From Streptococcus mitis (GTDB lineage Bacteria > Bacillota > Bacilli > Lactobacillales > Streptococcaceae), in contig NZ_JALDTZ010000001.1 in the NCBI RefSeq assembly GCF_023109105.1, forward strand, positions 244,446-308,445: DNA of 64,000 bases, given 5' to 3'. Of the stretch, positions 12,320-20,288 are shown in pieces (the stretch's first letter is position 1; the number at the start of each line of letters is the position of its first letter). The notes below the pieces were generated by a model that was not told the origin of the DNA, did no database searches, and saw nothing but the letters and a program-made list of their open reading frames with translations. A program made the translations under genes and the position numbers.

Positions 12320-12446
12320 CAAAGAAAAGACCTTGCTAGTGCAAGGCCTCAGTTAAAATCGTACAAGACAAGAGAGCACACTCAAAAAGTCTCCTCTAGA
12401 AAATTGCACTATTCTTTTATCTGACACCTTGTGAGTCTCTCTGGAC
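12320..12446 (-). promoter_or_regulatory. PyrR-type attenuator leader of pyrK-pyrDB
   Basis: The minus-strand leader contains AGTCCAGAGAGACTCACAAG (12446-12427), close to the PyrR-binding loop consensus ARUCCNGNGAGGYU. It is followed at 12346-12331 by the terminator stem CCTTGC/GCAAGG and a T-rich tail. In Firmicutes, PyrR with UMP stabilises the anti-antiterminator, so termination occurs when pyrimidines are plentiful. The motifs are seen; the switching is inferred. Confidence 0.88.
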
Positions 12447-12471
12447 TCCCCTTAAAGGTTAAATTTTTACT

Positions 12472-12500
12472 AGTATACTCTTTCAGATAAAAAAAGTCAA
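12472..12500 (-). promoter_or_regulatory. Sigma-70 promoter of pyrK-pyrDB
   Basis: Minus-strand -35 TTGACT (12500-12495), 17-nt spacer, -10 TATACT (12477-12472). The -35 box lies in the 3' arm and T-run of the gloA terminator. Confidence 0.85.
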
Positions 12501-12527
12501 GTAGAAAACGAACATTCTACTTGACTT
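12488..12527 (-). terminator. Intrinsic terminator of gloA
   Basis: Perfect 13-bp stem AAGTCAAGTAGAA / TTCTACTTGACTT (12527-12515 with 12506-12494) and an 8-nt loop. Seven Ts follow on the minus strand. It ends the gloA transcript while donating the -35 box of the pyrK promoter. Confidence 0.92.
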
Positions 12528-12534
12528 CACGAGA

Positions 12535-12915
12535 TTATTTTTCACGAATGACTTCGACCTTGTAGCCATCAGGGTCTTTGACAAAGTAATAGTTAGGTGC
12601 AGTTCCTGGTAGACCATTTGGCTCAGTCACTTCATAGCCTTTGGCACTGTGCTCTTGATGAAGAGCTTCAAGATCAGGTGTACTGAGGGCGATATGGGCA
12701 AACCCATCTCCAACCACATAAGGACCATGATCGTAGTTATAAGTCAACTCCAACTCATAGTCGTCACCCTCAAGTCCTAGATAGACAATTGTGAAGGCAT
12801 GGTCTGGAAAATCTCTGCGACGCAATTCTTTGAAACCAAAAGCATCTTGATAAAATGCGATTGATTTTTCAAGATTTTCTACTCGCAAGCAAGTGTGTAG
12901 CATTTTTGAAGCCAT
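12535..12915 (-). CDS. gloA: Lactoylglutathione lyase-type VOC protein (glyoxalase I)
   Basis: 126 residues, a single vicinal-oxygen-chelate domain pair. The sequence shows HTCLRVENLEKSIAFY at the N-terminus, YELELTYNY, GFAHIALSTPDL and the C-terminal DPDGYKVEVIR. The metal ligands His5, Glu (ELELT), His (AHIAL) and Glu (KVEVI) are in the expected positions. It probably detoxifies methylglyoxal. Streptococcal thiol partners vary, so the natural thiol is uncertain. Monocistronic, with its own strong terminator. Confidence 0.88.
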   Translation of the reverse strand: MASKMLHTCLRVENLEKSIAFYQDAFGFKELRRRDFPDHAFTIVYLGLEGDDYELELTYNYDHGPYVVGDGFAHIALSTPDLEALHQEHSAKGYEVTEPNGLPGTAPNYYFVKDPDGYKVEVIREK

Positions 12916-12929
12916 TTTTTTCTCCTTTA

Positions 12930-12963
12930 TTTTTAAAAAGACTGGGACAATCCTGTTCCAGTC
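12930..12963 (-). terminator. Terminator of the infC-rpmI-rplT operon
   Basis: Minus-strand stem GACTGGAACA / TGTCCCAGTC with one mismatch, followed by TTTTT. Placed 10-40 nt after the rplT stop. Confidence 0.8.
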
Positions 12964-12973
12964 CTATCTGTTA

Positions 12974-13333
12974 TTATTTACCAAGTTTTGCTTTAGCTGC
13001 ATCTGCAAGAGCTGTGAAAGCTGCTGCATCGTTAACAGCCAAGTCAGCAAGCATTTTACGGTTAACTTCGATCTCAGCCAATTTCAAACCATGCATCAAT
13101 TGTGAGTATGAAAGTCCGTTCATACGAGCTGCCGCGTTGATACGAGTGATCCACAATTTGCGGAAGTCACGTTTTTTCTGACGACGGTCACGGTATGCAT
13201 AGTAGTAAGAGTTCATTACTTGTTCTTTTGCAGTACGGAACAAGATGTGTTTAGCTCCATAGTAACCTTTTGCTAATTTAAGAATACGTTTACGACGTTT
13301 GCGTGATACAACGCCACCTTTAACACGTGCCAT
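12974..13333 (-). CDS. rplT: 50S ribosomal protein L20
   Basis: 119 residues, standard length. Basic N-terminal extension ([26 protein letters not shown]) that threads into 23S rRNA, then a globular helical domain. L20 is an early assembly protein, and in Firmicutes it represses its own operon by binding the leader RNA. It is the third gene of infC-rpmI-rplT. Confidence 0.98.
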   Translation of the reverse strand: MARVKGGVVSRKRRKRILKLAKGYYGAKHILFRTAKEQVMNSYYYAYRDRRQKKRDFRKLWITRINAAARMNGLSYSQLMHGLKLAEIEVNRKMLADLAVNDAAAFTALADAAKAKLGK

Positions 13334-13384
13334 GTTTTATTTCCTCCAAATATTTCCTAGAATTGTTTACTTACAGTCAAGCTA

Positions 13385-13585
13385 TTATTTCAAGCGAGTA
13401 AGCATTGCTTTGATACGTTTGTAGTCTCCTGAATGCACCATAGATGCTTTACGAAGATGACGACGTTGTTTCTTAGTTTTTCCGTGGAAACGGTGAGAAG
13501 TGTAAGCACGGAAACGTTTAAGTCCACCAGAACCTGTACGTTTGAAACGTTTAGCTGATGCGCGGTGTGTTTTTTGTTTTGGCAT
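13385..13585 (-). CDS. rpmI: 50S ribosomal protein L35
   Basis: 66 residues, very basic: [21 protein letters not shown] at the start and [15 protein letters not shown] at the end, typical L35. Located between infC and rplT with short gaps. Confidence 0.98.
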   Translation of the reverse strand: MPKQKTHRASAKRFKRTGSGGLKRFRAYTSHRFHGKTKKQRRHLRKASMVHSGDYKRIKAMLTRLK

Positions 13586-13617
13586 GATTTTTTCTCCTTT
13601 ATTTAACTTTCTGACAA

Positions 13618-14139
13618 TTATTTTTTGTCAGTCGCTGGCGCCAATTGCATGAACATTTGACGTCCATCCATTTTAGCACGTTGTTCGATGATTGCAATAT
13701 CTTGAGTTGCTTCAGCAAACTCGGCTAAAACTTTTGCACCAATCTCTTTATGGGTAATCATACGACCCTTAAAGCGAATAGATACCTTAACTTTATTTCC
13801 TTTTTCAAGGAATTTACGTGCATTGCGAAGTTTTGTATCAAAGTCACCCTTGTCAATCGTTGGACTTAGACGAACTTCTTTCACAGTAACAACACTTTGT
13901 TTTTTACGTTGTTCTTTTTGCTTCTTCTGGTACTCAAATTTGAACTTACCGTAGTCCATAATTTTTGCAACAGGCGGTTTGGCTTGGGGTTGAATCAATA
14001 CTAGGTCAACATTAGCGTTATCAGCCAAAGCTTGCGCTTCACTGAGTGGCTTGATGCCTAGCTGTTCTCCTTCAAGACCAATCAAGCGAACTTCACGTAC
14101 ACGAATCTCATCATTGATGAATAAGTCTTGCTTTGCTAT
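13618..14139 (-). CDS. infC: Translation initiation factor IF-3, probable ATA start
   Basis: 173 residues as called. IF-3 keeps the 30S subunit free and checks the start codon and initiator tRNA. N-domain ([20 protein letters not shown]), a lysine-rich linker (about 75-95) and a C-domain with [13 protein letters not shown]. The frame stays open 22 codons further upstream, but that part is a terminator-like hairpin. An ATA at 14139 lies 6 nt after AGAGGTG and matches where relatives begin. infC is known for rare AUU/AUC/AUA starts used in self-regulation. A GTG three codons earlier and a TTG at 14175 are alternatives. Confidence 0.88.
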
Positions 14140-14303
14140 GGTTTTCACCTCTTTTGTTTTATTAGAGAAAAACAATAGCGGACTCGTAAATATACAAGCC
14201 CGCACGTTATGATAGCGTTTCTTAGAAACTTTTCATCCGTAGGGCCAGGCAACTTAATGTCACAAGGCGAGAAGCTCTCACTTCTGCTTTTCTCAACTTT
14301 TAT
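14140..14303 (-). promoter_or_regulatory. 5' leader of infC-rpmI-rplT with terminator-like attenuator
   Basis: The leader is about 160 nt. Its distal part folds into GCGGGCTTG / CGAGTCCGC (14203-14178, 9 bp with wobble pairs), followed at once by TATTGTTTTTCTC. That is an intrinsic-terminator shape ending about 25 nt before the Shine-Dalgarno. More pairing is possible upstream (GAAG...CTTC). Firmicute infC leaders are commonly controlled by L20 or by attenuation, so this is a good candidate site. Confidence 0.7.
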
Positions 14304-14332
14304 ATAATACCAAGTTTTCTAGCCCTTGTCAA
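14304..14332 (-). promoter_or_regulatory. Consensus sigma-70 promoter of infC operon
   Basis: -35 TTGACA (14332-14327), 17-nt spacer, -10 TATTAT (14309-14304) on the minus strand. Close to perfect, as expected for a ribosomal-protein operon. Confidence 0.9.
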
Positions 14333-14389
14333 GATAAAAAGTTATTTTTTTGAAAAGTTTGTGTTTGTATTTTGTCTTGGTTTCCGCAT

Positions 14390-14422
14390 CAAAAAGAGAG
14401 AACCAAGGTGATTCCCTCTCTA
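14390..14422 (-). terminator. Terminator of the ABC transporter operon
   Basis: Minus-strand AGAGAGGGAA / TTCTCTCT hairpin followed by TTTTT, about 35 nt after the permease stop. Confidence 0.65.
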
Positions 14423-14455
14423 TGTTAGTTTTTACTTATTTTCCCTATAGGAAAG

Positions 14456-15640
14456 CTAGGATCTATTAAAAACTTCTTTTTTCTGTGAACTTCCCCATCT
14501 TTCGATAAATAGAATCCCCACTAACAAAAGGATAATCAGGCAAGGAAGTAAGACCATCCCCATGCTCCAATTCAGATTGACATTATCAATTTGTTTAGGT
14601 AATCTTCCAGACAAAATCTCCACTGAACGCAAGTAAGTAAAGGGAATCAGATGTGCAATCCTTTGAAGAGGCTGAATTGTTTGGATACCAAACAATAAGC
14701 CAACAATCCCAATAAGTGACAGAAAGAGGACAGGCATTTTTTGCTTGAAAAAGTAAGCAATCAAGTAGACGACTTCCACAATGACGATAAAGGATAAGAA
14801 AGCTAATAACAAGCCAGGAAATAATACATCTTGTATCTTTCCAATAGTTATCTCTTGATTCGTTAAGCTATATATCGGGTAGGGATAATCTAACTGTCCA
14901 AAACCACTTATCAGGCTTCCCACTAGGAAAGAAAAACCACAGATTCCAATAAACAGCACCGTTACATAGCTCACCCCAACTCCAAGAGAGGACATGGCAA
15001 ATGTCACTTTTGAAAAAGGATATAACTGAGCTGTGTCCAGATGATTTTGATATCTTTCTGCAAAAAGTTGTGTTAGCATAAAAATAATAGCAACTACAAA
15101 CAAGGTTGGGATGATAGCCTCTAAAATCCAGACAATCTGATCAATTCCGTGGGTCGGAAACTCCAAAGTATGTGCTTTTATGTTCAAGGGATACAGGGCT
15201 TGGTAAATCTTCCGTTCGCGGTCAACCCCCATTTTTAATTCAGAGTTAGAGTTCGGGTCATTTGATACAAATTCATAATTCTTCTCTACATCTTGCCACT
15301 GCAAATAGTAGGCTTCTTTCCATCGCCCTTCTTTTAATAAAGTCAGAATTTCTGTCTTTTGAGTCGAAAGATTTTTTTGCCCGTCTAAATTATTTTTAGC
15401 AATCTGGTATTCCTCCGAGCTGGTATCAGATATTTGGGAGAGTTTCTCTTCATATTCATTGATGATTCTCTCATCTTTTACAAGACTGGTTTCCAACTCG
15501 CTCTCCAAGCTGTGTGAGTTTGCAGTCCGACTATTTAAATAAAAGGTAACACCGAGTCCAGATACAAATAAAGCTAAGATAATCCAGTTTAAGCGACTTT
15601 TGAAAACTTTTTTTAATAAAAATAGACCAACATCTTTCAT
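14456..15640 (-). CDS. ABC-2-type transporter permease
   Basis: 394 residues. One N-terminal membrane helix (about 17-36), a long polar, probably extracytoplasmic region (37-165), then about five more helices (roughly 168-190, 208-238, 268-292, 298-322, 363-385). This is the ABC-2/YhgE-like export layout. The substrate is unknown. It starts 3 nt after the ATPase gene ends, so they form one exporter. The partner ATPase and the Tyr-rich ORF upstream hint at export of, or immunity to, a small peptide, but nothing in the sequence proves this. Confidence 0.75.
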   Translation of the reverse strand: MKDVGLFLLKKVFKSRLNWIILALFVSGLGVTFYLNSRTANSHSLESELETSLVKDERIINEYEEKLSQISDTSSEEYQIAKNNLDGQKNLSTQKTEILTLLKEGRWKEAYYLQWQDVEKNYEFVSNDPNSNSELKMGVDRERKIYQALYPLNIKAHTLEFPTHGIDQIVWILEAIIPTLFVVAIIFMLTQLFAERYQNHLDTAQLYPFSKVTFAMSSLGVGVSYVTVLFIGICGFSFLVGSLISGFGQLDYPYPIYSLTNQEITIGKIQDVLFPGLLLAFLSFIVIVEVVYLIAYFFKQKMPVLFLSLIGIVGLLFGIQTIQPLQRIAHLIPFTYLRSVEILSGRLPKQIDNVNLNWSMGMVLLPCLIILLLVGILFIERWGSSQKKEVFNRS

Positions 15641-15643
15641 AAA

Positions 15644-16231
15644 CTAAACCTCTTCTATCTGCCCCTGATGAATTGTTACTACTCTATCACAGACATCAAC
15701 CAACTCTTCCTTATAGTGGGAACTTAAAAGAACCAGTTGTTCTTGTCTATCGATTTGTGCTAGCCTATCAAAAAACTTCTGTCGATAATACTCATCTAAG
15801 CCATTTGTAATCTCATCCATAAGCCAGCATTTGGCCTGACTGAGGAAATACATGGCAATCACCAAGCGTTGCTTCATGCCTAAGGAATACTTGCGAATGG
15901 GAAGACTGATATAGTCCGACATTTCCCAGTAATCAATTTCATCCCCCAAGTTCAGCCCTGACTTCCAGATGTTTTTGATAAGACGAAGGTAGTCCATCCC
16001 ACTTAAGTTTTCATCCAGCCATTCAATACTCTCATAATAAAACAAAGAAGGAGAGACTGCGATATTTCCACTACTTATAGGAATTAAATTGCTAATAGCG
16101 CGGAAAAGTGTCGTCTTTCCAGAACCATTGATAGCAAGAATACCATAAATTCTACCCTTTTCAAATGTAAAATCAACATCTTGTAAGATGACTTGTCGCG
16201 TTTTTAAGGTCACATGAGTAAGTTGCAACAT
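15644..16231 (-). CDS. ABC transporter ATP-binding protein
   Basis: 195 residues, a short single nucleotide-binding domain. Walker A AINGSGKTT near residue 35, a degenerate signature YSLGMKQRL near 115 in place of LSGGQ, Walker B CWLMDEITNGLD, and H-loop SSHYKEE. Its last codon is 3 nt from the permease start. The Tyr-rich ORF ends 20 nt upstream, consistent with a three-gene transcript. Confidence 0.85.
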   Translation of the reverse strand: MLQLTHVTLKTRQVILQDVDFTFEKGRIYGILAINGSGKTTLFRAISNLIPISSGNIAVSPSLFYYESIEWLDENLSGMDYLRLIKNIWKSGLNLGDEIDYWEMSDYISLPIRKYSLGMKQRLVIAMYFLSQAKCWLMDEITNGLDEYYRQKFFDRLAQIDRQEQLVLLSSHYKEELVDVCDRVVTIHQGQIEEV

Positions 16232-16251
16232 ATCTAGCCCTCCTTTTTGGA

Positions 16252-16440
16252 TTAATAGCTTCCGCTGTAGTAGTTTAGTACCTCATAACGATTGTAATTC
16301 AAACCAGAACCAACTTTATACTCTGAATAGCTGTCATAACGATACCATAACAGGGAATTAATATAGTTATATCTCTGGCAATTCATACTAGACTTATAGT
16401 AGGTATTCCAATCATACCTATAACTTTTAGTCACTATCAC
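16252..16440 (-). CDS. Small tyrosine-rich ORF, possibly a remnant peptide precursor
   Basis: The displayed frame has 62 residues from a GTG, and 15 are Tyr (24%), often in RY, NY and YY pairs, ending SGSY. No family is recognised. The frame stays open 12 codons further upstream, adding SIGLFQSSVSA, which looks like the end of a signal peptide with an Ala-type cleavage site. It then hits TGA. No in-frame ATG or good Shine-Dalgarno exists. A nearby ATG is one base out of frame and could be restored by losing one T from the T5 run. It may be a broken exported peptide gene, or not a gene at all. Confidence 0.4.
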   Translation of the reverse strand: MIVTKSYRYDWNTYYKSSMNCQRYNYINSLLWYRYDSYSEYKVGSGLNYNRYEVLNYYSGSY

Positions 16441-16609
16441 AGCAGATACACTAGACTGAAAAAGACCAATAGATCATAAACTAACTAATTAAACGGTTTT
16501 TACTAATTTTTAATGGTTTTATATCATTAACGTTGAATACGTTTTCAGTATATCGTTTTTATCATTATTATGCAACAGATTTTTAGTTTATTTTACTAAT
16601 ATATAGTAT

Positions 16610-18859
16610 TTATCCTTCCCATCGAACGCTTTCTATTTTCCAACTATTCCACCCTTTAAAGCGTATAGCTCCTTGCTGGTCAGTTCGATATACTTTGCTA
16701 TTTATAGCTTCCAGTCGGGTCAGGGTTTCTTGATGGGGGAGTTTGGTTCGATTGTTCTTTCCAACTGAGATGAGAGTCATCTCTGGTTTGAATTTTTCTA
16801 GAAAGGCTGAACTTGATGATTTTTTATTACCATGTTGACCAGCTTTCAAGACATCCACTTCTAGGTCAGGATAATGCTTCAGCAAGTCCTTCTCACCTTT
16901 CTCCTCCAAATTTCCCGTGAAGAGAAAGTGCTTATCCAAAAATTTTCCATACAGAACCAGGGAATCATCATAACCTCCATCTCCCATTTTCCTTGGAGAT
17001 AGGACTTCTAACTGACTTCCAAAAATTGGCAAGTTCTCTCCTGTTGTCACACTGCGCACCTTGGTTTGAGTTGCCTGTAGTTCTGCTACAAATTCCTTCT
17101 GTTTCAGACTGCCTTTTGACACTAAAATCTCTCCTACATGAAAAGCCTTGGTCACCTCCAACAAATCTCCAACATGCTCCTTGTCTGTATTTGTTAAAAT
17201 CAGCTGGTCAATCTTGGCTACACCTCGACTTTTAAGATAGGGTATCAAGGTTCGCTGGGCATTGCTGGTCGTCGTCTTTTCTTGCCATTTTTCAATTTTC
17301 TTATCAGATTCTGCCTTGCCACCGACATCTATGAGAATAGTCTTACCAGTTACATCCCGTAGAAAAATACTTTCCCCTTGCCCAACATCTAGCATGGTAA
17401 TTTCATTTTCCAGTGGATGCTTGGTCAGAAGAAAGAGCCCTGTAATCAATAAGGTCAACACTGCTAGCCTTTTAATGTTTTTCCTCAAATCATAGACCAA
17501 AGCCAAGGAAATTAACAATAAGATTAAAAGCCATGCATTGGGTTGTCCAAAGACCAGAGGTCTACTTGTCACCTGCGATACCAAGCGAATAATCCCCTCC
17601 AACCACTCAAAAATAAAATTCAGCTGAATGACTGGATAGAGAAAGGAAAGTGCAAATAAGATGGACAAGAGCGGTAAGAAGACCAAGTCAAATAGAAAGG
17701 AAAAGACAAAGGTCAAGAGGATGGACAATGGCTGAAATTCTGCAAAATAGAAAGATAAAATGGGCAATATTCCCAAGGAAATGACTAGACTTTCTCTAGC
17801 AACAGCCTTAAGCCCCTCCCCTTCTTTGCTGGTCATGGTCAAGATAAAAGCATAAGCGCAGGACAAGACTCCTCCTGCTGTCAAGAAAAAGTTAGGCATG
17901 ATGATAAAGAGGACAAGCACCGTCAAGGCAAAATTATCTAAGCCCTTAACACCATGTTGAGCCAGTAACTTTTGCAAAAGACTGCGAATGACCGAGGCTG
18001 AAAATCCTGTCAGACCTGCATAAATAAGGGAAAAGGGATAAGTCAGCCATTTCAACTTTTCTTGGGTCAAACCCAATCGCAAGAGAAGTTTCTTAAATCC
18101 ATCCATGAAAAAACCTACCTGCATGCCTGACAAGGCAAAAAGGTGGATAATTCCTAGACTAGAATAAAGCTCATTCATCTCCTCAAAGTCGGTGTCCAGA
18201 TTTCCTAATAGAAGCCCTGTCATGTAATTTCGCATAGGATCTGGAAAGTGCGTCTTAATCCAAACCACAGCCTTTCGACGTAAACTGGACAGGTTTTCAC
18301 CTATATCCCAACTGCCAACCTTTTGAAGTGACTGAATTTTTTTGATATTGAGAGTCTGGTAAATTCCCTGAGTCTTCAGATAGGCTTGGTAGTCAAATCC
18401 ACCAAAATTTCTCTGCCCTTCTAGCTCCGAAAACTTCCCTTCTAACTCTATCTCATGAAGATCTGTTAAGGCTTGAAAGGCTTCTTTTTCATTCTCGGAC
18501 TGAAGCTTATAGTAAACTTGGAAGGTACGACTGCTAGACTTACCACGAAAGGACAGACTATCACCATTGACCTTGATAGTGTCAGGCAGAATCCGTACCC
18601 TTTCAACAGAATCCACCAAATTTTGACTCGCTCGACTCTGTTGCCAATTTTGAAACAGAAACCAGAAGGCAAAGATTCCGCAAATCATTAGAACTTTGCT
18701 AGCAGATTTCCAAGGAAATTGTAAAAAAAGACAGATTAGCAGAAAAACGAAGCCCAACAAAGCAAGATAGGATGATGAGAAAATAGCGTAACAAAGCCAA
18801 AGTAACAGAAAACTCAAGTAAATTAGGGGAATGGGGAAATTCTTAATCCACTGTAACAT
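16610..18859 (-). CDS. comEC: DNA uptake channel protein ComEC
   Basis: 749 residues. ComEC forms the channel that takes single-stranded DNA across the membrane during transformation. N-terminal helices (DUF4131 region), a competence domain with many membrane helices (about 225-490, containing HLFALSGMQVGFF), and a C-terminal metallo-beta-lactamase-like domain starting ITMLDVGQGESIFL. In the last, the metal motif reads LTNTDKEHVGDL, so the first histidine is Asn while Asp and His remain. It overlaps the end of comEA by 17 nt. Confidence 0.95.
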   Translation of the reverse strand: MLQWIKNFPIPLIYLSFLLLWLCYAIFSSSYLALLGFVFLLICLFLQFPWKSASKVLMICGIFAFWFLFQNWQQSRASQNLVDSVERVRILPDTIKVNGDSLSFRGKSSSRTFQVYYKLQSENEKEAFQALTDLHEIELEGKFSELEGQRNFGGFDYQAYLKTQGIYQTLNIKKIQSLQKVGSWDIGENLSSLRRKAVVWIKTHFPDPMRNYMTGLLLGNLDTDFEEMNELYSSLGIIHLFALSGMQVGFFMDGFKKLLLRLGLTQEKLKWLTYPFSLIYAGLTGFSASVIRSLLQKLLAQHGVKGLDNFALTVLVLFIIMPNFFLTAGGVLSCAYAFILTMTSKEGEGLKAVARESLVISLGILPILSFYFAEFQPLSILLTFVFSFLFDLVFLPLLSILFALSFLYPVIQLNFIFEWLEGIIRLVSQVTSRPLVFGQPNAWLLILLLISLALVYDLRKNIKRLAVLTLLITGLFLLTKHPLENEITMLDVGQGESIFLRDVTGKTILIDVGGKAESDKKIEKWQEKTTTSNAQRTLIPYLKSRGVAKIDQLILTNTDKEHVGDLLEVTKAFHVGEILVSKGSLKQKEFVAELQATQTKVRSVTTGENLPIFGSQLEVLSPRKMGDGGYDDSLVLYGKFLDKHFLFTGNLEEKGEKDLLKHYPDLEVDVLKAGQHGNKKSSSSAFLEKFKPEMTLISVGKNNRTKLPHQETLTRLEAINSKVYRTDQQGAIRFKGWNSWKIESVRWEG

Positions 18860-19481
18860 AGTCTTTTAGCTTTTCTATCGTTTTAGCACCAATGCCAGAG
18901 ACCTTCTTAAGTTCATCAACCGACTTGAATTTGCCATTTGTTTCACGATGGTCGATAATGTCCTGAGCACGTTTGCCACCTAATCCTTTGACCTGTTTAA
19001 GCTCTTCCAGACTAGCCTTGTTGAGATTGACCTTCTTTTCCTTGCTTGTTGAAGAAGCTGTCCCCAAAGTAGTCTGTTGACTAGCTGCTTCTTCGCCCTT
19101 AGTTGGGACGTAAAGCAGAGCCTCATCACTAACTTTCTGAGCTAGATTGAGTGACTTGCTGTCTGCTTGATCTGTCAAACCACCAGCCTTCTGAACAGCA
19201 TCATTGACCCGACTACCTACAGGCAAATCATAAATTCCTGGCGATTTGACAGCACCTTTCACATCTACTGTGATTAGATCTTGTTCAACCGGTTCTTCCT
19301 TCACTTCCTTTTCGGTCGATGAATCCTTGGAAACAGCTGCAACTTCAGCCTGCAAATTTGTTTCTTTGACAGGTGTTTGTGGAACTGGTTTTAGCAGGAA
19401 AAATCCGCCAACAAGCAAGCCCAGACCAGTACAGGTGACGATGATTTTATACTCTTTGATTTTCTCGATAATTACTTCCAT
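18843..19481 (-). CDS. comEA: DNA-binding competence receptor ComEA
   Basis: 212 residues. ComEA binds double-stranded DNA outside the membrane and hands it to ComEC. One N-terminal membrane anchor (about 14-32), a polar linker, an SLBB domain (about 70-130, ITVDVKGAVKSPGIYDLPVG), and a C-terminal double helix-hairpin-helix (VNLNKASLEELKQVKGLGGKRA ... VSGIGAKTIEKLKDY region). The start MEVIIEK follows AGAGGAG; 27 open codons upstream include the combox and are not coding. A late-competence operon with comEC. Confidence 0.95.
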   Translation of the reverse strand: MEVIIEKIKEYKIIVTCTGLGLLVGGFFLLKPVPQTPVKETNLQAEVAAVSKDSSTEKEVKEEPVEQDLITVDVKGAVKSPGIYDLPVGSRVNDAVQKAGGLTDQADSKSLNLAQKVSDEALLYVPTKGEEAASQQTTLGTASSTSKEKKVNLNKASLEELKQVKGLGGKRAQDIIDHRETNGKFKSVDELKKVSGIGAKTIEKLKDYVTVD

Positions 19482-19501
19482 ATTTTTCTCCTCTCTTAGA
19501 T

Positions 19502-19509
19502 TATTCGTA
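19502..19509 (-). promoter_or_regulatory. combox promoter of comEA-comEC
   Basis: TACGAATA (19509-19502) on the minus strand lies about 20 nt before the comEA ATG. The T-rich DNA upstream is the U-tract of the neighbouring terminator. The 5' leader must be very short. Confidence 0.88.
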
Positions 19510-19517
19510 AGAGGAAG

Positions 19518-19547
19518 AAAAAACAGTTGAAAATTTCTTCTCAACTG
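19518..19547 (-). terminator. Terminator of the GNAT gene
   Basis: Minus-strand stem CAGTTGA.AA / TT.TCAACTG with TTTTTT after it. It sits 9 nt before the comEA combox, so it shields the competence operon from read-through. Confidence 0.85.
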
Positions 19548-19577
19548 CTTATTTATTTGCAAAATAGTCTTCCTTAG

Positions 19578-20117
19578 TCAAGACATAATGAACTCTTGTA
19601 ACAATCGGCCTTCTTCATGCTGGTCCATACAAGCATATGGTTCTGCATGGGAAAAACACATGCCTGATTTCTCCATGACCTTGCCAGATGCGGGATTATC
19701 CTTATCGTGAAGGGCGGTCAACTTGTTCATTCCAATCTTCTCAAAAGCCAGCTCAATCACGGCACGATTGGCTTCTGTCGTCAAACCTTGATTCCAATAC
19801 TTTTTATTGATAATGTAACCAATAGCTGCCTTCTTAAGAACAGGATCAATCTTGTGCAAGTCAATGGTTCCAATAAACTGACCGTTGCTTTTTAGTTCGA
19901 TCCCCCACCGTCCCAAGGGATTGGCCAAGTAGAACTGCGCAATGTTATTCTTGGTTTCTTCCAAGCTTTGATTGGTTGGAAAAGTGTAACGCGTATTTTC
20001 TCTGTCCGATGCATAGTCAAACATTGCTTCTGCATCATCCAAAGTTACAGGTCTAAGCAATAAACGCTCTGTCTCCACTATTGGATACTGAGCTAGTTTT
20101 AAAAAGAGTGATTCCAT
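19578..20117 (-). CDS. GNAT N-acetyltransferase (RimJ/RimL-like)
   Basis: 179 residues. N-terminal ETERLLLRPVTLDDAEAMFDYASD is typical of RimJ/RimL-type acetyltransferases. The acetyl-CoA loop region is YIINKKYWNQGLTTEANRAVIELAF, followed by NPASGKVMEKSGMCF. The substrate could be a ribosomal protein N-terminus or a small molecule; the sequence does not decide. It is monocistronic and ends at a terminator next to comEA. Confidence 0.85.
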   Translation of the reverse strand: MESLFLKLAQYPIVETERLLLRPVTLDDAEAMFDYASDRENTRYTFPTNQSLEETKNNIAQFYLANPLGRWGIELKSNGQFIGTIDLHKIDPVLKKAAIGYIINKKYWNQGLTTEANRAVIELAFEKIGMNKLTALHDKDNPASGKVMEKSGMCFSHAEPYACMDQHEEGRLLQEFIMS

Positions 20118-20288
20118 ACTTCTCCTCCATTTAAAAATATTTTCTACCAGTCTAGCATAAAAAAGAAGTTACAACAAGTTTTCCTTGATTTTTAAAGCGG
20201 TTTCATATAGAATAAAATCATCACCTTATTTTTATAGAAAATGTGATAAATCATTTATAACCTGTCAATAGAAAGGGAGTTTTTCTCT

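Noticed and set aside
14140..14205. 22 extra N-terminal codons of IF-3 ([10 protein letters not shown]...)
   Set aside because: They coincide with a terminator-like hairpin and lack a Shine-Dalgarno; the conserved protein begins later.
19482..19562. 27 extra N-terminal codons of ComEA
   Set aside because: They contain the combox and terminator, so cannot be in the competence transcript.
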